From NCBI RefSeq assembly GCF_965201005.1, contig NZ_OZ241747.1:558001-622000 (forward strand): a stretch of DNA of 64,000 nucleotides, read 5' to 3'. Shown here piece by piece: positions 1-9,655 of the stretch (within the stretch, counting starts at the first letter, position 1; each line of letters starts with the position of its first letter). The position numbers and the translations under genes were made by a program. The DNA is from Mucilaginibacter_A sp965201005 (GTDB lineage: Bacteria; Bacteroidota; Bacteroidia; Sphingobacteriales; Sphingobacteriaceae). A model generated the notes under the pieces. The model saw only the letters and a list, made by a program, of their open reading frames with translations, was not told the DNA's origin and made no database searches.

Positions 1-1866
1 AAAAACCCGATCCCGGCGGCATATTCCAGTTGGGGGATCGGCAATGTGGTGAGCGAGGATTTGCGCGACCGGCTCAAAAAACTCAACGAAGATGCCGAAA
101 AAGCAAATGCCGCAAAAGGCACAAGTACACAAAAAATTGGTGATTTTTATTACAGCGGATTGGACACGGTTACGATAGAAAAACTCGGCATCAATGCGAT
201 AAAAGTTCCGCTAAACCGCATCGACCAGATCAAAACCAAACAGGATGTGCTGGATGTTGCCGCTTATTTAAACACGGTTGGCGTACGCAGTTTCATTGGT
301 TTGGGCGTTGGCCAGGATGCTAAAAACAGCGTTAAAATGATGCTGCACCTGCGCCAGGCGGGTTTGGGTTTGCCCAATCGCGATTATTATTTTAAAACAG
401 ATGCGCGCACCACCAAAGTCCGCAATGATTATGCGCAAACGCATCTGCCAGCCATGCTCAAGCTTTCCGGTTTGAGTGATCCTGCTTTGGCCGATGCTGT
501 TTTTAGCATAGAAAAATCATTGGCCGATAGCAGCCGCACGCTGGTTGCCCTGCGCGATCAGTATAAAAACTATCATAAAATGCCGGTTGCGCAGCTGAAC
601 AAGTTAACGCCGCACATCAACTGGACAAACCTTTTCCAGAAAGCGGGTTTTGAAAAAGCCGATACCGTAATTGTTGGTCAGCCGGAGTATTATACAGAAG
701 TGGACAAAGCTTTAACGCAATATCCGGTGGCCGATTGGAAAGCTTATCTCCGCTGGAAACTGGTTTCGGCTTACGCCCCTTACCTCAGCAAAGATTTTGA
801 GCAGGAAAATTTCCGTTTTTCCGGAACGGTTTTATCGGGAAGAAAAGAACAATTGCCGCGCTGGAAACGGGTTTTAGATACCGAAAACGGTTTAATGGGC
901 GAGTTGCTGGGGCAGCTTTTTGTGAAAGAATACTTCCCGCCGGCCAGCAAAAAACGCTATGTGGATATGGTGGAAGCCATCCGCACGGCTTACCGCGAAC
1001 ATATTGAAAAGCTGGATTGGATGAGCCCGGAAACGAAGCAAAAAGCCTTGTTAAAACTCAAAACCATTAACCCAAAAGTTGGTTTCCCGGACAAATGGCG
1101 CGATTTTTCAAACCTGCAGATCAGCCGCGTTTCTTATGCGCAAAACGTGATGAACGGCCGCAACTGGCAATACCTGGAAAACATCCACAAACTGGGCATG
1201 CCGGTAGATCATACGGAATGGAACATGACGCCGCAAACGTATAACGCCAATTACAGTCCGTCTAACAACGAAATCACGTTGCCCGCTGCGCAGTTCATGA
1301 TTCCCGGGATTAAGGATGCCAATGTGGACGATGCCGTGGCTTATGGTTATGTGGCCGCTTCTACCATCGGGCACGAAATTACGCACGGTTTTGACGATCA
1401 GGGCCGCCAGTATGATGCCAAAGGAAACCTGAAAGCCTGGTGGACGCCACAAGATTCGGCCAGGTTTACGCGGCGCGCGCAAAAATTGGTAGATCAATTT
1501 AACGGCTACAAAGTTTTGGATAGTTTACACGTAAACGGAAAAGCTACATTAGGCGAAAACATTGCCGATCTGGGCGGGATTGTGCTGGGTTTGGATGCTT
1601 TCAAAAAAACGGCTCAATATAAAGCAGGCAAGACCATCAACGGTTTAACGCCCGTGCAGCGCTTCTTTTTAGGCTATTCTTTGGGATGGCTGGGCCACGA
1701 ACGCGACGAAGCCCTGGCGAATCAGGTAATGACCGACGTGCATTCGCCCGGTTATCTGCGTGTAAATGCCCCGTTTTCTGATGTGGACGAATTTTACACC
1801 GCTTTTGGCATTAAAAAAGGTGACCCGATGTGGATCGACCCGGACAAAAGGGTGCGGATTTGGTAA
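1..1866 (+). CDS. M13 family (neprilysin/PepO-like) zinc metallopeptidase, 5'-truncated by window edge
   Basis: The frame is open from base 1, so the gene begins outside the window and the GTG at 46 is only an internal codon. About 621 residues remain, close to the ~670 usual for the family, so mainly the signal peptide and first residues are missing. Seen: the substrate-binding NANYSP segment near base 1250, the zinc motif HEITH at 1372-1386, and the third-ligand motif ENIADLGG near 1555; all M13 landmarks are intact. Known of the family: exported zinc endopeptidases acting on peptides of up to about 40 residues. The stop TAA (1864-1866) touches a repeat copy, whose first base is 1866. Function is confident; the substrate is unknown. 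Confidence 0.93.
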   Translation, partial: KNPIPAAYSSWGIGNVVSEDLRDRLKKLNEDAEKANAAKGTSTQKIGDFYYSGLDTVTIEKLGINAIKVPLNRIDQIKTKQDVLDVAAYLNTVGVRSFIGLGVGQDAKNSVKMMLHLRQAGLGLPNRDYYFKTDARTTKVRNDYAQTHLPAMLKLSGLSDPALADAVFSIEKSLADSSRTLVALRDQYKNYHKMPVAQLNKLTPHINWTNLFQKAGFEKADTVIVGQPEYYTEVDKALTQYPVADWKAYLRWKLVSAYAPYLSKDFEQENFRFSGTVLSGRKEQLPRWKRVLDTENGLMGELLGQLFVKEYFPPASKKRYVDMVEAIRTAYREHIEKLDWMSPETKQKALLKLKTINPKVGFPDKWRDFSNLQISRVSYAQNVMNGRNWQYLENIHKLGMPVDHTEWNMTPQTYNANYSPSNNEITLPAAQFMIPGIKDANVDDAVAYGYVAASTIGHEITHGFDDQGRQYDAKGNLKAWWTPQDSARFTRRAQKLVDQFNGYKVLDSLHVNGKATLGENIADLGGIVLGLDAFKKTAQYKAGKTINGLTPVQRFFLGYSLGWLGHERDEALANQVMTDVHSPGYLRVNAPFSDVDEFYTAFGIKKGDPMWIDPDKRVRIW

Positions 1867-1877
1867 TACTTCTTTTA
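1866..1877 (+). repeat. Solitary palindromic-repeat half-site (variant ATACTTCTTTTA)
   Basis: Copy of the interspersed half-site starting on the last base of the M13 stop codon and followed by the degenerate right arm TAAAATTT. Confidence 0.7.
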
Positions 1878-1944
1878 TAGGGTAAAATTTAAAGCGGTGT
1901 TAGTTCATCGCTTTTTTTATGCCTATAAATTTATCTTTGATGCG

Positions 1945-2544
1945 ATGCTACTAAATGCTTTTACCGAATGGGTTCGCGCGCAAAACCCGCTGGAAGTTAC
2001 CGGCGTAATTACCGGCATTTTGTGCGTTTACCTCGCCGCTAAAAATATCATCTGGAACTGGCCTTTTGCCATCATTAGCGTTAGCATCTACATTATAATC
2101 TTTTTTGAAGCAAAGCTGTATGCCGATATGGGCTTGCAGTTTTACTTTCTGGCGATGAACAGTTACGGCTGGTATTTTTGGGGCAGGAAACCGAAAACGG
2201 AAGGAAAAGTGCCGGTCATCCGTATTACTTCCAAAGAAATCATCCTTTCCATCATCGGCATAATTGCTTTTACAACCATTTTAGGGTTTTTGCTAAAACA
2301 GAAAACAGATGCCGCTTTCCCGTTTATTGATAGTTTTTGTACGGCATGCAGTTTAATTGCGCAGATTTTTTTAGCCCGAAAAGTGTTGGAAAACTGGCTG
2401 ATCTGGGTTTTTGTTGATGTGATTTATGTGGTTGTTTACACGGCCAAACATTTGCATTTAACCGCGGGCATGTATGCTTTGTATTTGCTTATTGCGGCTT
2501 TAGGCTACCGCGATTGGCGGCGAGATTACCAGTTGCAGGCATAG
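1945..2544 (+). CDS. pnuC: PnuC family nicotinamide riboside (or thiamine) transporter
   Basis: An approximately 199-residue polytopic inner membrane protein. The PnuC signatures NWPFAIISV and the aromatic stretch NSYGWYFWG are visible, with about seven hydrophobic segments. ATG 1945 (MLLNAFTEWV) is preferred over GTG 1897 because similarity to the family begins there and a -7-like TATCTTTG lies at 1932-1939. The next gene encodes a NadR-type kinase, which fits uptake of nicotinamide riboside followed by phosphorylation. PnuC relatives in Bacteroidota can also carry thiamine (PnuT); those usually sit beside a thiamine pyrophosphokinase and a TPP riboswitch, and neither is seen here. Confidence 0.88.
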   Translation: MLLNAFTEWVRAQNPLEVTGVITGILCVYLAAKNIIWNWPFAIISVSIYIIIFFEAKLYADMGLQFYFLAMNSYGWYFWGRKPKTEGKVPVIRITSKEIILSIIGIIAFTTILGFLLKQKTDAAFPFIDSFCTACSLIAQIFLARKVLENWLIWVFVDVIYVVVYTAKHLHLTAGMYALYLLIAALGYRDWRRDYQLQA

Positions 2545-2623
2545 AAACGAAGTTTGGAAAGACTGAATGTCAGGAAGATGGTTATTCCAACTATAGGGAA
2601 AATCTTCACCAAATTTAGGTCTG

Positions 2624-2635
2624 TAAAAGAAGCAT
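2624..2635 (-). repeat. Solitary palindromic-repeat half-site
   Basis: TAAAAGAAGCAT on the plus strand, preceded by AAATTTAGGT as in other full copies. It lies in the pnuC-kinase spacer. Confidence 0.75.
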
Positions 2636-2693
2636 CAAACTTGCACTTTAATGAAGATTCCCTACGGACGAGTGTACAGGACAAATCAAAAAA

Positions 2694-3224
2694 ATGAACT
2701 CAAACATTATCAAAATAGCCATCGTCGGGCCGGAATCTACCGGAAAATCTACCATGGCCAAGTGGCTGGCCAAGCATTACCACACGATTTGGGTGCCCGA
2801 ATTTGCGCGCGGTTACTGCGAAAATTTAACGGCTGACTGTACTTGGCAGGATGAAATCAACATGTTTCACGGGCAATTGGCACTGGAAAAAGAACTTGCG
2901 CCCCAAGCCAACAAACTGCTGATTTGCGATACTACTTTTATCACCGTAAAAATTTGGAGCGAAGCACTTTTTGGCAGTGCGCCGCAGGAAGTGCTGGACG
3001 AGTTGCCCAAGCAGCAGTACGATTTGTATCTGTTGCTGAATATCGATATGCCCTGGCAGGATGATCCGTTGCGCAATTTTCCAACCCGACGCGCGCATTT
3101 TATGCAGGTTTGGCATCAGGAATTACAGACTTTAAACGCAAATTATGTAGTTGTTTCCGGGATGGGCGAGGAGCGTTATCAAAATGCGGTAAAAGCGATT
3201 GATGCTTTTACCGCATCGGTTTAG
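2694..3224 (+). CDS. NadR-type ribosylnicotinamide kinase-like ATPase (AAA_28)
   Basis: 176 residues. Walker A is seen as GPESTGKST near residues 11-19, followed by the VPEFARGY segment typical of the C-terminal kinase domain of NadR. The nucleotidyltransferase and helix-turn-helix domains of the full enterobacterial NadR are absent, so this is a stand-alone kinase domain. It lies about 150 bases after pnuC on the same strand, which supports phosphorylation of incoming nicotinamide riboside to NMN. Its stop overlaps by 4 bases the stop of the convergent lipoprotein gene. A different nucleoside substrate cannot be excluded. Confidence 0.8.
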   Translation: MNSNIIKIAIVGPESTGKSTMAKWLAKHYHTIWVPEFARGYCENLTADCTWQDEINMFHGQLALEKELAPQANKLLICDTTFITVKIWSEALFGSAPQEVLDELPKQQYDLYLLLNIDMPWQDDPLRNFPTRRAHFMQVWHQELQTLNANYVVVSGMGEERYQNAVKAIDAFTASV

Positions 3225-3436
3225 TGGCCGGTTGTGCTGGTATCGCTGCCGGATGAAGGCATTGTCCCGCTGGCACTGGTGCCCATCGGGCTGCCTTTTG
3301 CGGCCGTATCAATAGCACCGGAACTGCCGTGCGAACCGGAATCTGCAACGGCGTTGCCTGTTTTTGCAGTATTACTGTTGCAGGCTGATAATGCCAAACC
3401 GGCAATCATCAGGGCTGCCAAACTTAATTTTTTCAT
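3221..3436 (-). CDS. Small Ser/Thr/Gly-rich lipoprotein
   Basis: 71 residues beginning MKKLSLAALMIAGLALSAC: a basic start, a hydrophobic stretch and a lipobox with the acylated Cys at residue 19. The mature part is about 52 residues of low-complexity Ser, Gly, Thr and Asp with no fold I can recognise. It is convergent with the NadR-like gene and overlaps its stop by 4 bases. The clean lipoprotein signal makes it more than a shadow frame. Function unknown. Confidence 0.65.
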   Translation of the reverse strand: MKKLSLAALMIAGLALSACNSNTAKTGNAVADSGSHGSSGAIDTAAKGSPMGTSASGTMPSSGSDTSTTGH

Positions 3437-3496
3437 GATGGGGTTTTTTATTTAGAAGCGTGTTTCAAGCGGTTTTGTTTAGGGCGAATATTGCCA

Positions 3497-3508
3497 ATGC
3501 TTCTTTTA
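3497..3508 (+). repeat. Solitary palindromic-repeat half-site
   Basis: ATGCTTCTTTTA followed by CCGG, upstream of the small lipoprotein gene. Confidence 0.75.
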
Positions 3509-3557
3509 CCGGTGTTTTTTTGGTGTGTTTCCGTTTGCAGATAGTTTACGTTTTGCC

Positions 3558-3636
3558 GCGTGAGGGATTGCAGTGGAAAGCCCGCAGCGCAGCGAGGACT
3601 TGGAACGGAAAGCCCGACCCGAAGGGGCACGCCCAA
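3558..3636. repeat. Second interspersed repeat family (GCGTGAGGGATT type), copy 1
   Basis: About 79 bases that match 47852-47936 almost base for base over the first 60. They start GCGTGAGGG and end GGCACGCCC, so the two ends can pair as a closing stem; an internal GCAGCGCAGCGAGG is shared. Structured repeats of this kind are common in Sphingobacteriaceae intergenic DNA as I know it. The 287-base gap 3437-3723 holds this, two half-sites of the other family and no gene. Confidence 0.75.
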
Positions 3637-3650
3637 AACCTAAATCTTTG

Positions 3651-3673
3651 ATGCTTCTTTTACCACCTAAAAA
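3651..3673 (+). repeat. Solitary palindromic-repeat copy
   Basis: ATGCTTCTTTTA at 3651-3662, then CCACC and the degenerate right arm TAAAAA. Confidence 0.8.
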
Positions 3674-3723
3674 TGGGTATTGTTCAGCAGTTAAGGGTTG
3701 GATGGACAGAAGCAGGTTTGGGC

Positions 3724-5169
3724 TTATCGCCAGCCACCGCCAACGGCCCGGTATAGATTAATGGCGTTGATAAAAATATTTTTTTTGGTGTTGGCCAGTT
3801 CCAGTTTGGCATCCAGCACGTTGCGTTGTGCGGTAATCACTTCCAGGTAATTTGCCCTGCCTACCAAATACAGATCATTGGCCACGCTTACGGCATTGTT
3901 CAAAGCCTGTACTTCATCCTGCTTTTGTTTATAAAACTGGGTGTAGTTTTCTATCCCTTTCAGGCTGTTGGAAACTTCCTGGAAACTGGTCAAAATTACC
4001 CTTTGATAATTGTAAACCGCTGTACGGCTTTGTGCCAATGCCAGGTTAAAGGCCCTGTTTACCAATCTTTTGTTAAAAAGGGGCGAAGTTAAGCCACCCA
4101 AAACACCATAGGTAAGCGAAGCCGGATCAAACAAAACCGAAGGTTTAAATGCGTTGTAACCAATGTATGGCGATAACATTAACGACGGGAAAAAGGCCGC
4201 ACGGGCAGCTTTAATATCGGCTTTTAAGGCGGTTAGTTCAAATTCTGCTTCTTTGATGTCCGGCCGGTTAAGCAGCAATTGCGAAGGCACACCGGCAGCA
4301 AGCAAACGCGGCAGTTTAAGTGTGTTGATAGAAGTGTCCCGCGGGATGCTTTGCGCAAACTTGCCGGTTAAAAAGTTAAGCTGGTTTTCGGTTTCGGTAA
4401 TTTGCTGCAAAACCTGGTATTCCAAACCTTTTGTCCGTTTCAACTGCGCCAGAAACTGCTGCACGGCCAGCTCGGTTGCGCGGCCGCCCAGCTTTTGGAT
4501 TTTAACTATTTCGAGCGCGTTGCTTTGCAGTACAAGGTTTTCGCGGATGGTTTTCAGTTCGTTGTCTAAAGCCAGCAACTGATAATAAGCCGTGGCAATT
4601 TGCGCAGTAAGCGAAGTGATCACCATTTTATAACCGCTTTGCGAAGCTAAAAAACGGTTGAAAGCTGCTTTTTTACGATTGCGGAGTTTGCCCCATAAAT
4701 CCACTTCCCAGGAACTTTTGAAACCCAGAAAATAATCGGGCGTTGGGTTAGGGATGCGTTGTTTATCATTGATATTTGGTGATAAATTGGTATCGTAATT
4801 ACCAACACCGTTTTGGGTATAATCGCCGTATTTATCCAAACCAGCGCGTGCTTCCGCATCAACAGCAGGCAAAAGCTGCAAACGGTTGTATCTTAAATTG
4901 GCGTTTGCAATTTCTACACGCTGCAAGGCAGAAAGCACATCCGGATTGGCGGTAACAGCAGTATCAATCAGCCTTAACAAATTCGGATCTGTAAAAAAAG
5001 AAGAAACAGGCAGATCGGCGATCGTGGTAGAATCTGTGTTGCCATCGTAGGATGACGGCAAACGGTTTTCTGCGTTGATGCTAACGTTCTTAAAATTACG
5101 GCAACCGGCAACTGACAGAAAAAACAGGGCTAAAAGAAGCTTATATAGATGGTTTTGTGGTTTATACAT
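3724..5169 (-). CDS. RND efflux outer membrane factor (TolC/OprM-NodT family lipoprotein)
   Basis: 481 residues, usual for the family. The N-terminus is a lipoprotein signal ending in SVAGC (Cys 23), followed by two OEP repeats rich in long amphipathic helices (for example AEFELTALKADIKAARAAFF). It is the last gene of the operon after the adaptor and pump, with only 4 bases between it and the pump gene. It would form the trimeric outer membrane duct of the tripartite pump. A decayed repeat copy (TAAAAGAAGCTT at 5140-5151) encodes part of the signal peptide. Substrate unknown. Confidence 0.94.
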   Translation of the reverse strand: MYKPQNHLYKLLLALFFLSVAGCRNFKNVSINAENRLPSSYDGNTDSTTIADLPVSSFFTDPNLLRLIDTAVTANPDVLSALQRVEIANANLRYNRLQLLPAVDAEARAGLDKYGDYTQNGVGNYDTNLSPNINDKQRIPNPTPDYFLGFKSSWEVDLWGKLRNRKKAAFNRFLASQSGYKMVITSLTAQIATAYYQLLALDNELKTIRENLVLQSNALEIVKIQKLGGRATELAVQQFLAQLKRTKGLEYQVLQQITETENQLNFLTGKFAQSIPRDTSINTLKLPRLLAAGVPSQLLLNRPDIKEAEFELTALKADIKAARAAFFPSLMLSPYIGYNAFKPSVLFDPASLTYGVLGGLTSPLFNKRLVNRAFNLALAQSRTAVYNYQRVILTSFQEVSNSLKGIENYTQFYKQKQDEVQALNNAVSVANDLYLVGRANYLEVITAQRNVLDAKLELANTKKNIFINAINLYRAVGGGWR

Positions 5170-5173
5170 GAGG

Positions 5174-8100
5174 TTATACTATTGTAGATTCCTGAAGTTC
5201 AGGAGTAGTTTTGACAGAGGTTTTTTGCTTCTTTTTGGATAATCCAGAAAAAATAACGTACAAACCGGGGATAACAATCAAGCCCAAAATGGTGCCCAAA
5301 AGCATGCCGCCGGCGGCTGCCGTACCGATAGAGCGGTTGCCCATGGCACCGGCACCGCTGGCAATGCATAGCGGGATCAATCCGGCAATAAAAGCAAAGG
5401 AGGTCATCAGGATTGGCCGTAAACGTGAAACCGCACCTTCAACTGCCGCATTTAAGGTAGAAATCCCTTCTTTTTCGCGCTGTACGGCAAATTCTACAAT
5501 CAAAATGGCGTTTTTACCCAGCAGGCCGATCAGCATAACCAAAGCTACCTGCGCATAAATGTTGTTTTCGAGCCCGGTGATTTTCAGGAACAAAAACGCG
5601 CCCAGAATTCCGGTAGGCAGCGATAAAATAACGGCCAGCGGCAGCAGCAAACTTTCATATTGTGCGGCCAGCAGCAGGTAAACAAACACCAAACAAATGA
5701 TAAAAATATAAATGGCCTGGTTGCCGGAAAGGATTTGTTCGCGCGTCATCCCAGACCATTCAAAAGAGTAACCTTTCGGCAGTTTTTCGGCAGCAATTTT
5801 ATTGATTGCGTTGATGGCATCACCGCTGCTGTAACCTGCCGAGGCATCACCGTTGATCATGGCCGATGTGTACATGTTGTAACGCGTTAACTGTTCGGGG
5901 CCGTAAACCCGCTGCATTTTGATAAAGGTGGAAAACGGTACCATTTCGCCCTGCCCGTTTTTTACGTATAAACGAAGCACGTCTTCCGGTTTGGTGCGAT
6001 ATTCCGGCGAAGCCTGAACCATTACTTTATACATCTGCCCGAAACGGATAAAGTTGGAAGCATAATAACTGCCCATCAGCGTTTGCAGCGTAGTCATGGC
6101 CTTATCGATGGTAATGCCTTTTTTAGCGGCCATTTGCTGATCTACCGTGATGAGATATTGCGGGAAGTTTGGGTCGAAGCTGGAAAACGCGTTGGAAATT
6201 TCGGGCGAATTGTTCAGCGCGTTGATAAAGGTTTTAGAAATATCGCCGGTTTTTTGCAGATCGCCTTTTCCGGTGCGGTCTAATAACCGGATTTCAAAAC
6301 CGCTGGAATTACCAAAACCCGGCACCGTTGGCGGCGGGAAATACTGGATAGAAGCATCACCAATATTTTTGGTTTTTTGCTGAAGTTGGGCGATCACATC
6401 ATCCAGCGATTCTTTGCGGTCGTCCCAGCCTTTCAGGTTAATCATGGCCATACCGTAAGATGCACCAGCGATCTCATTGACCAAACTATAGCCAGACAAG
6501 GTAGAAACAGATTCTATCGCATCAATCGTTTTGGCTTTCTGCTCAATTTCGGTCAAAACTTCTTCCGTCCGTTCCACCGTTGCACCGGCCGGCGTGGTTA
6601 CGTTTACATAAAGCATTCCCTGATCTTCCGTTGGGATAAAACCTGTCGGTAAAATGGCACTAAAGCCCCAGGTAGCCACAAAAAACACCACTAAAAGAAG
6701 TATTGTGATTAATCGCTTGCCTGCAAAATAGGTGATAAAAGAAGCATATCTGCCCGAAAAAGCGTTGTACCTGCGGTTAAACCCTCCAAAGAAACGGTTT
6801 AATAAACCGGTTTTCTTTTCGGGCGAATGTTTCAACAAAATCGCACACAAAGCAGGCGTTAAGGTTACGGCATTGATGCCGGAAATAACAATAGATATGG
6901 CCATTGTAAGGGAAAACTGCCTGTAAAAAACACCAACCGGGCCAGACATGAACGCCACTGGCACAAACACAGCCGACATAACCAGCGTAATGGCCACAAT
7001 TGCACTGCTGATTTCTTTCATGGCACTAATGGTGGCATCCATCGGGTTTAAATGTTCTTCGGCCATTTTTACGTGCACGGCCTCAACCACTACAATGGCG
7101 TTATCTACCACAATACCAATGGAAAGTACCAGCGCAAAAAGGGTCAAAAGATTGATGGAGAAACCCATCTGCTGCATAAAAAACAGTGCGCCGATCAATG
7201 CGACCGGTACGGCCAGAGCAGGGATTAAGGTTGACCTGAAATCCTGCAAAAAGATAAACACCACAATAAAAACCAGGATAAAAGCTTCAACCAATGTGCG
7301 TAAAACTTCGTGGATTGAGGCATCCAGAAAGCGCGATACATCATAATTGACGTTAAAAGTCATCCCCGAAGGAAAAGATTCGTCTTTTAGTTCGGCCATA
7401 CGTTTTTTAATATTGGCGATCACCTCGCGCGCATTAGAGCCCGGCCGCTGTTTAATCATGATGGAAGCAGAAGGCTGGCCGTCGGTTTTAGAAACCATGC
7501 CGTAAGTTAAAGAGCCAAACTCTACATCGGCAACTTCCTTTAGCTTGAGTACGGTGCCGGTTTCATTTGCCCGGATCACAATATTTTCGTATTGCTTCGG
7601 CTCAAAAAACTTGCCCGGATAGCGTAACACATATTGCAGCATTTGGGGCGATCTATCAGAGCTTTGTCCGGTTTTTCCCGGTGCAGCTTCTACATTTTGA
7701 TTGCGGATGGCATTGATCACATCATCAGAAGAAACTTTGTAAGCTTCCATCCGGTCGGGTTTCAGCCAAACACGCATAGAATATTCTTTGGCGCCCATAA
7801 TTTCTGCACGGCCTACGCCATCAATCCGTTTGAGTTCCTGCAATACATTGATGTCTGTAAAATTGTAGATGAACTTCTCGTCCAGCGTACTGTCCTGGCT
7901 CATAATATTCAGGTACATCAGCATACTGTTGACCTCTTTTTCTGTGGTCACACCGGCTTTGATTACTTCTTCCGGCAGCTCATCTATAATAGTTGCCACG
8001 CGGTTTTGCACGTTAACTGCCGCTTGGTCCGGGTTGATGCCCACGTTAAAATAAATCTGGATAACGGTAAGCCCGTCATTACTGCACACGGTGGACATAT

Positions 8101-8329
8101 AGGTCATCCCCGGTACGCCGTTGATGGCTCTTTCCAGCGGTGTGGCTACGGCTTTTGCGCAAACTTCTGCGTTGGCGCCTGTGTAATTTGCGGTAACCGT
8201 AACAGAAGGCGGCACAATGTCCGGAAACTGCGTAACCGGTAAAGTTACCAGCGACAAAACACCCAACAAGGTAATAATCAAAGAGATAACGAGCGATAAA
8301 ATCGGCCGCCTGATAAATATATTAAACAT
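5174..8329 (-). CDS. RND multidrug efflux permease, HAE1/AcrB type
   Basis: 1051 residues, AcrB length, with TM1 at residues ~10-30, two large periplasmic loops and 12 predicted membrane segments. The proton-relay segment reads VVDNAIVVVEAV: the first Asp of the AcrB pair (D407) is kept and the second is Asn, as I recall from many Bacteroidota pumps. The TM10 Lys is kept in GLLGKNAILIVEF. An in-frame repeat copy (6736-6747) encodes YASFITYF between domains. Encoded between the adaptor and the outer membrane factor. It would pump hydrophobic compounds out of the inner membrane or periplasm using the proton gradient. Confidence 0.96.
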   Translation of the reverse strand: MFNIFIRRPILSLVISLIITLLGVLSLVTLPVTQFPDIVPPSVTVTANYTGANAEVCAKAVATPLERAINGVPGMTYMSTVCSNDGLTVIQIYFNVGINPDQAAVNVQNRVATIIDELPEEVIKAGVTTEKEVNSMLMYLNIMSQDSTLDEKFIYNFTDINVLQELKRIDGVGRAEIMGAKEYSMRVWLKPDRMEAYKVSSDDVINAIRNQNVEAAPGKTGQSSDRSPQMLQYVLRYPGKFFEPKQYENIVIRANETGTVLKLKEVADVEFGSLTYGMVSKTDGQPSASIMIKQRPGSNAREVIANIKKRMAELKDESFPSGMTFNVNYDVSRFLDASIHEVLRTLVEAFILVFIVVFIFLQDFRSTLIPALAVPVALIGALFFMQQMGFSINLLTLFALVLSIGIVVDNAIVVVEAVHVKMAEEHLNPMDATISAMKEISSAIVAITLVMSAVFVPVAFMSGPVGVFYRQFSLTMAISIVISGINAVTLTPALCAILLKHSPEKKTGLLNRFFGGFNRRYNAFSGRYASFITYFAGKRLITILLLVVFFVATWGFSAILPTGFIPTEDQGMLYVNVTTPAGATVERTEEVLTEIEQKAKTIDAIESVSTLSGYSLVNEIAGASYGMAMINLKGWDDRKESLDDVIAQLQQKTKNIGDASIQYFPPPTVPGFGNSSGFEIRLLDRTGKGDLQKTGDISKTFINALNNSPEISNAFSSFDPNFPQYLITVDQQMAAKKGITIDKAMTTLQTLMGSYYASNFIRFGQMYKVMVQASPEYRTKPEDVLRLYVKNGQGEMVPFSTFIKMQRVYGPEQLTRYNMYTSAMINGDASAGYSSGDAINAINKIAAEKLPKGYSFEWSGMTREQILSGNQAIYIFIICLVFVYLLLAAQYESLLLPLAVILSLPTGILGAFLFLKITGLENNIYAQVALVMLIGLLGKNAILIVEFAVQREKEGISTLNAAVEGAVSRLRPILMTSFAFIAGLIPLCIASGAGAMGNRSIGTAAAGGMLLGTILGLIVIPGLYVIFSGLSKKKQKTSVKTTPELQESTIV

Positions 8330-8402
8330 AAAGTTTTGAACAAGAGTAAACAGGTGTAATACTGATTGTTATAAAACAGCATTATCAACCTTAGCTAAAC
8401 TA

Positions 8403-9536
8403 TTATTTTTTGAGGGCCAGGGTTTGGGCCTGCGTAACGGTTTCCGGTTTGATTGTCATACCATCGCGGGCGTTTTGCGCACCTTCAAACAGTATTTTAT
8501 CGCCTCTTTTCAAGCCGCTTTTAACAATATAATAATCAGAAAAACGCGTTAAAGGGGTAAAGCTTTTCATGTGCAGTTTGTTTTGCCCGTCAACCAGATA
8601 CACATAGCTTTTATCTTGGATCTCGAAAACCGACTTTTGAGGGACCATTACCGCATGGTCTATTTTGGTTGGGATATAAACCTTGCCGCTTGCTCCGTGG
8701 CGCAATAATTTATGCGGATTAGGGAATTTTGCGCGTAAATCGATAGAGCCGGTTGCCTGCTCTATCTCGCCTTCAATGGTTTCAATATTTCCGCTGTAGG
8801 CATAATGGCTGCCATCAGAAAGGACTAATTTAACCTCGTTATTGCCTTCCTGGTTCAACTTGTTTTTTGCGCGCTGATATTGTAAATATTCATTTTCCGG
8901 GAAGCTGAAATAAGCATAAACCGAACTGTTATCAGATATGCTGGTCAGCAAGGTCCCTTCATCAACCAAACTGCCGGCTTTAAGCGGGATCCGGTCAATA
9001 ATCCCATCAAAAGGTGCCCTGATGCTGGTATAGGCGATATGGTGTTGGGCACTTTGTACGTTTGCAATGGCCTCGTCTATTGTTGCTTGGTCTGCACTTA
9101 GTTTGGATTTGGCCACTTCCAGTTCCGAAGCAGAAATCACATTTTTATTGATCAGCATCTGCACACGGCCAACTTCCAGATGTGTGGCCACAGCATCGGC
9201 CTTGGCATTGCTTAATGCTGCTTTTGCCCTGGATAAGGCAACCTGGTATTCTTCATCGTTCACTTTAAACAAAAGCTGGCCTTTTTTAACGGGCATACCT
9301 TCATCCACATAAATTTTCTCCAGGAAACCTTTTAAGCGCACCCTTATCTCTACGTTTCGTAAGGCCTGGATATCAGCAACATACGGTGTTTGCAGTACAG
9401 TGTCTTTTTCACTTAAGGTCAATACGGGGAGTTGCAAAATTTCTTCTGCTTTTTTAGTGCCGTTGGAAGTACAGCCTGCTATTAATAAAGCAACAGCTAA
9501 ACACAACGTATAAATTATACGGTTTTTTTTGATCAT
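8403..9536 (-). CDS. RND efflux periplasmic adaptor (AcrA/MexA family lipoprotein)
   Basis: 377 residues with a lipobox LIAGC (Cys 22). Seen in order: a biotinyl-lipoyl half-motif around VRLKGFLEKIYVDEG, a helical hairpin (VALSRAKAALSNAKADAV), the second lipoyl half IRAPFDGIIDRIP, then a beta-barrel domain. First gene of the efflux operon, 73 bases before the pump gene. It links the inner membrane pump to the outer membrane factor. No regulator gene sits beside the operon, so control must come from elsewhere. Confidence 0.95.
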   Translation of the reverse strand: MIKKNRIIYTLCLAVALLIAGCTSNGTKKAEEILQLPVLTLSEKDTVLQTPYVADIQALRNVEIRVRLKGFLEKIYVDEGMPVKKGQLLFKVNDEEYQVALSRAKAALSNAKADAVATHLEVGRVQMLINKNVISASELEVAKSKLSADQATIDEAIANVQSAQHHIAYTSIRAPFDGIIDRIPLKAGSLVDEGTLLTSISDNSSVYAYFSFPENEYLQYQRAKNKLNQEGNNEVKLVLSDGSHYAYSGNIETIEGEIEQATGSIDLRAKFPNPHKLLRHGASGKVYIPTKIDHAVMVPQKSVFEIQDKSYVYLVDGQNKLHMKSFTPLTRFSDYYIVKSGLKRGDKILFEGAQNARDGMTIKPETVTQAQTLALKK

Positions 9537-9570
9537 GTTTTTTCAGGAAATATTCTTTTTTGAAATCCGA

Positions 9571-9593
9571 CTTTGGCAATACAAATTGCAAAG
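9571..9593. promoter_or_regulatory. Possible operator dyad upstream of the efflux operon
   Basis: CTTTGGCAAT and ATTGCAAAG face each other around a four-base centre, one base short of a perfect dyad, 35-57 bases upstream of the adaptor start. It could bind a TetR- or AraC-like regulator encoded elsewhere. Weak evidence: one dyad in one copy. Confidence 0.3.
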
Positions 9594-9655
9594 AAGGTTT
9601 ACACACGATAAGGTTTTATCGCCCGTAAATAAATTATTGCAGGTAAGAATATTTG

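Noticed and set aside
2651..2836. 61-codon frame overlapping the start of the NadR-type gene
   Set aside because: It overlaps a well-supported gene in another frame and shows no family features.
3196..3214. GATGCTTTTACCGCATC near the end of the NadR-type gene as another repeat copy
   Set aside because: It is a different short inverted sequence and lacks the TTC/GTT block of the half-site.
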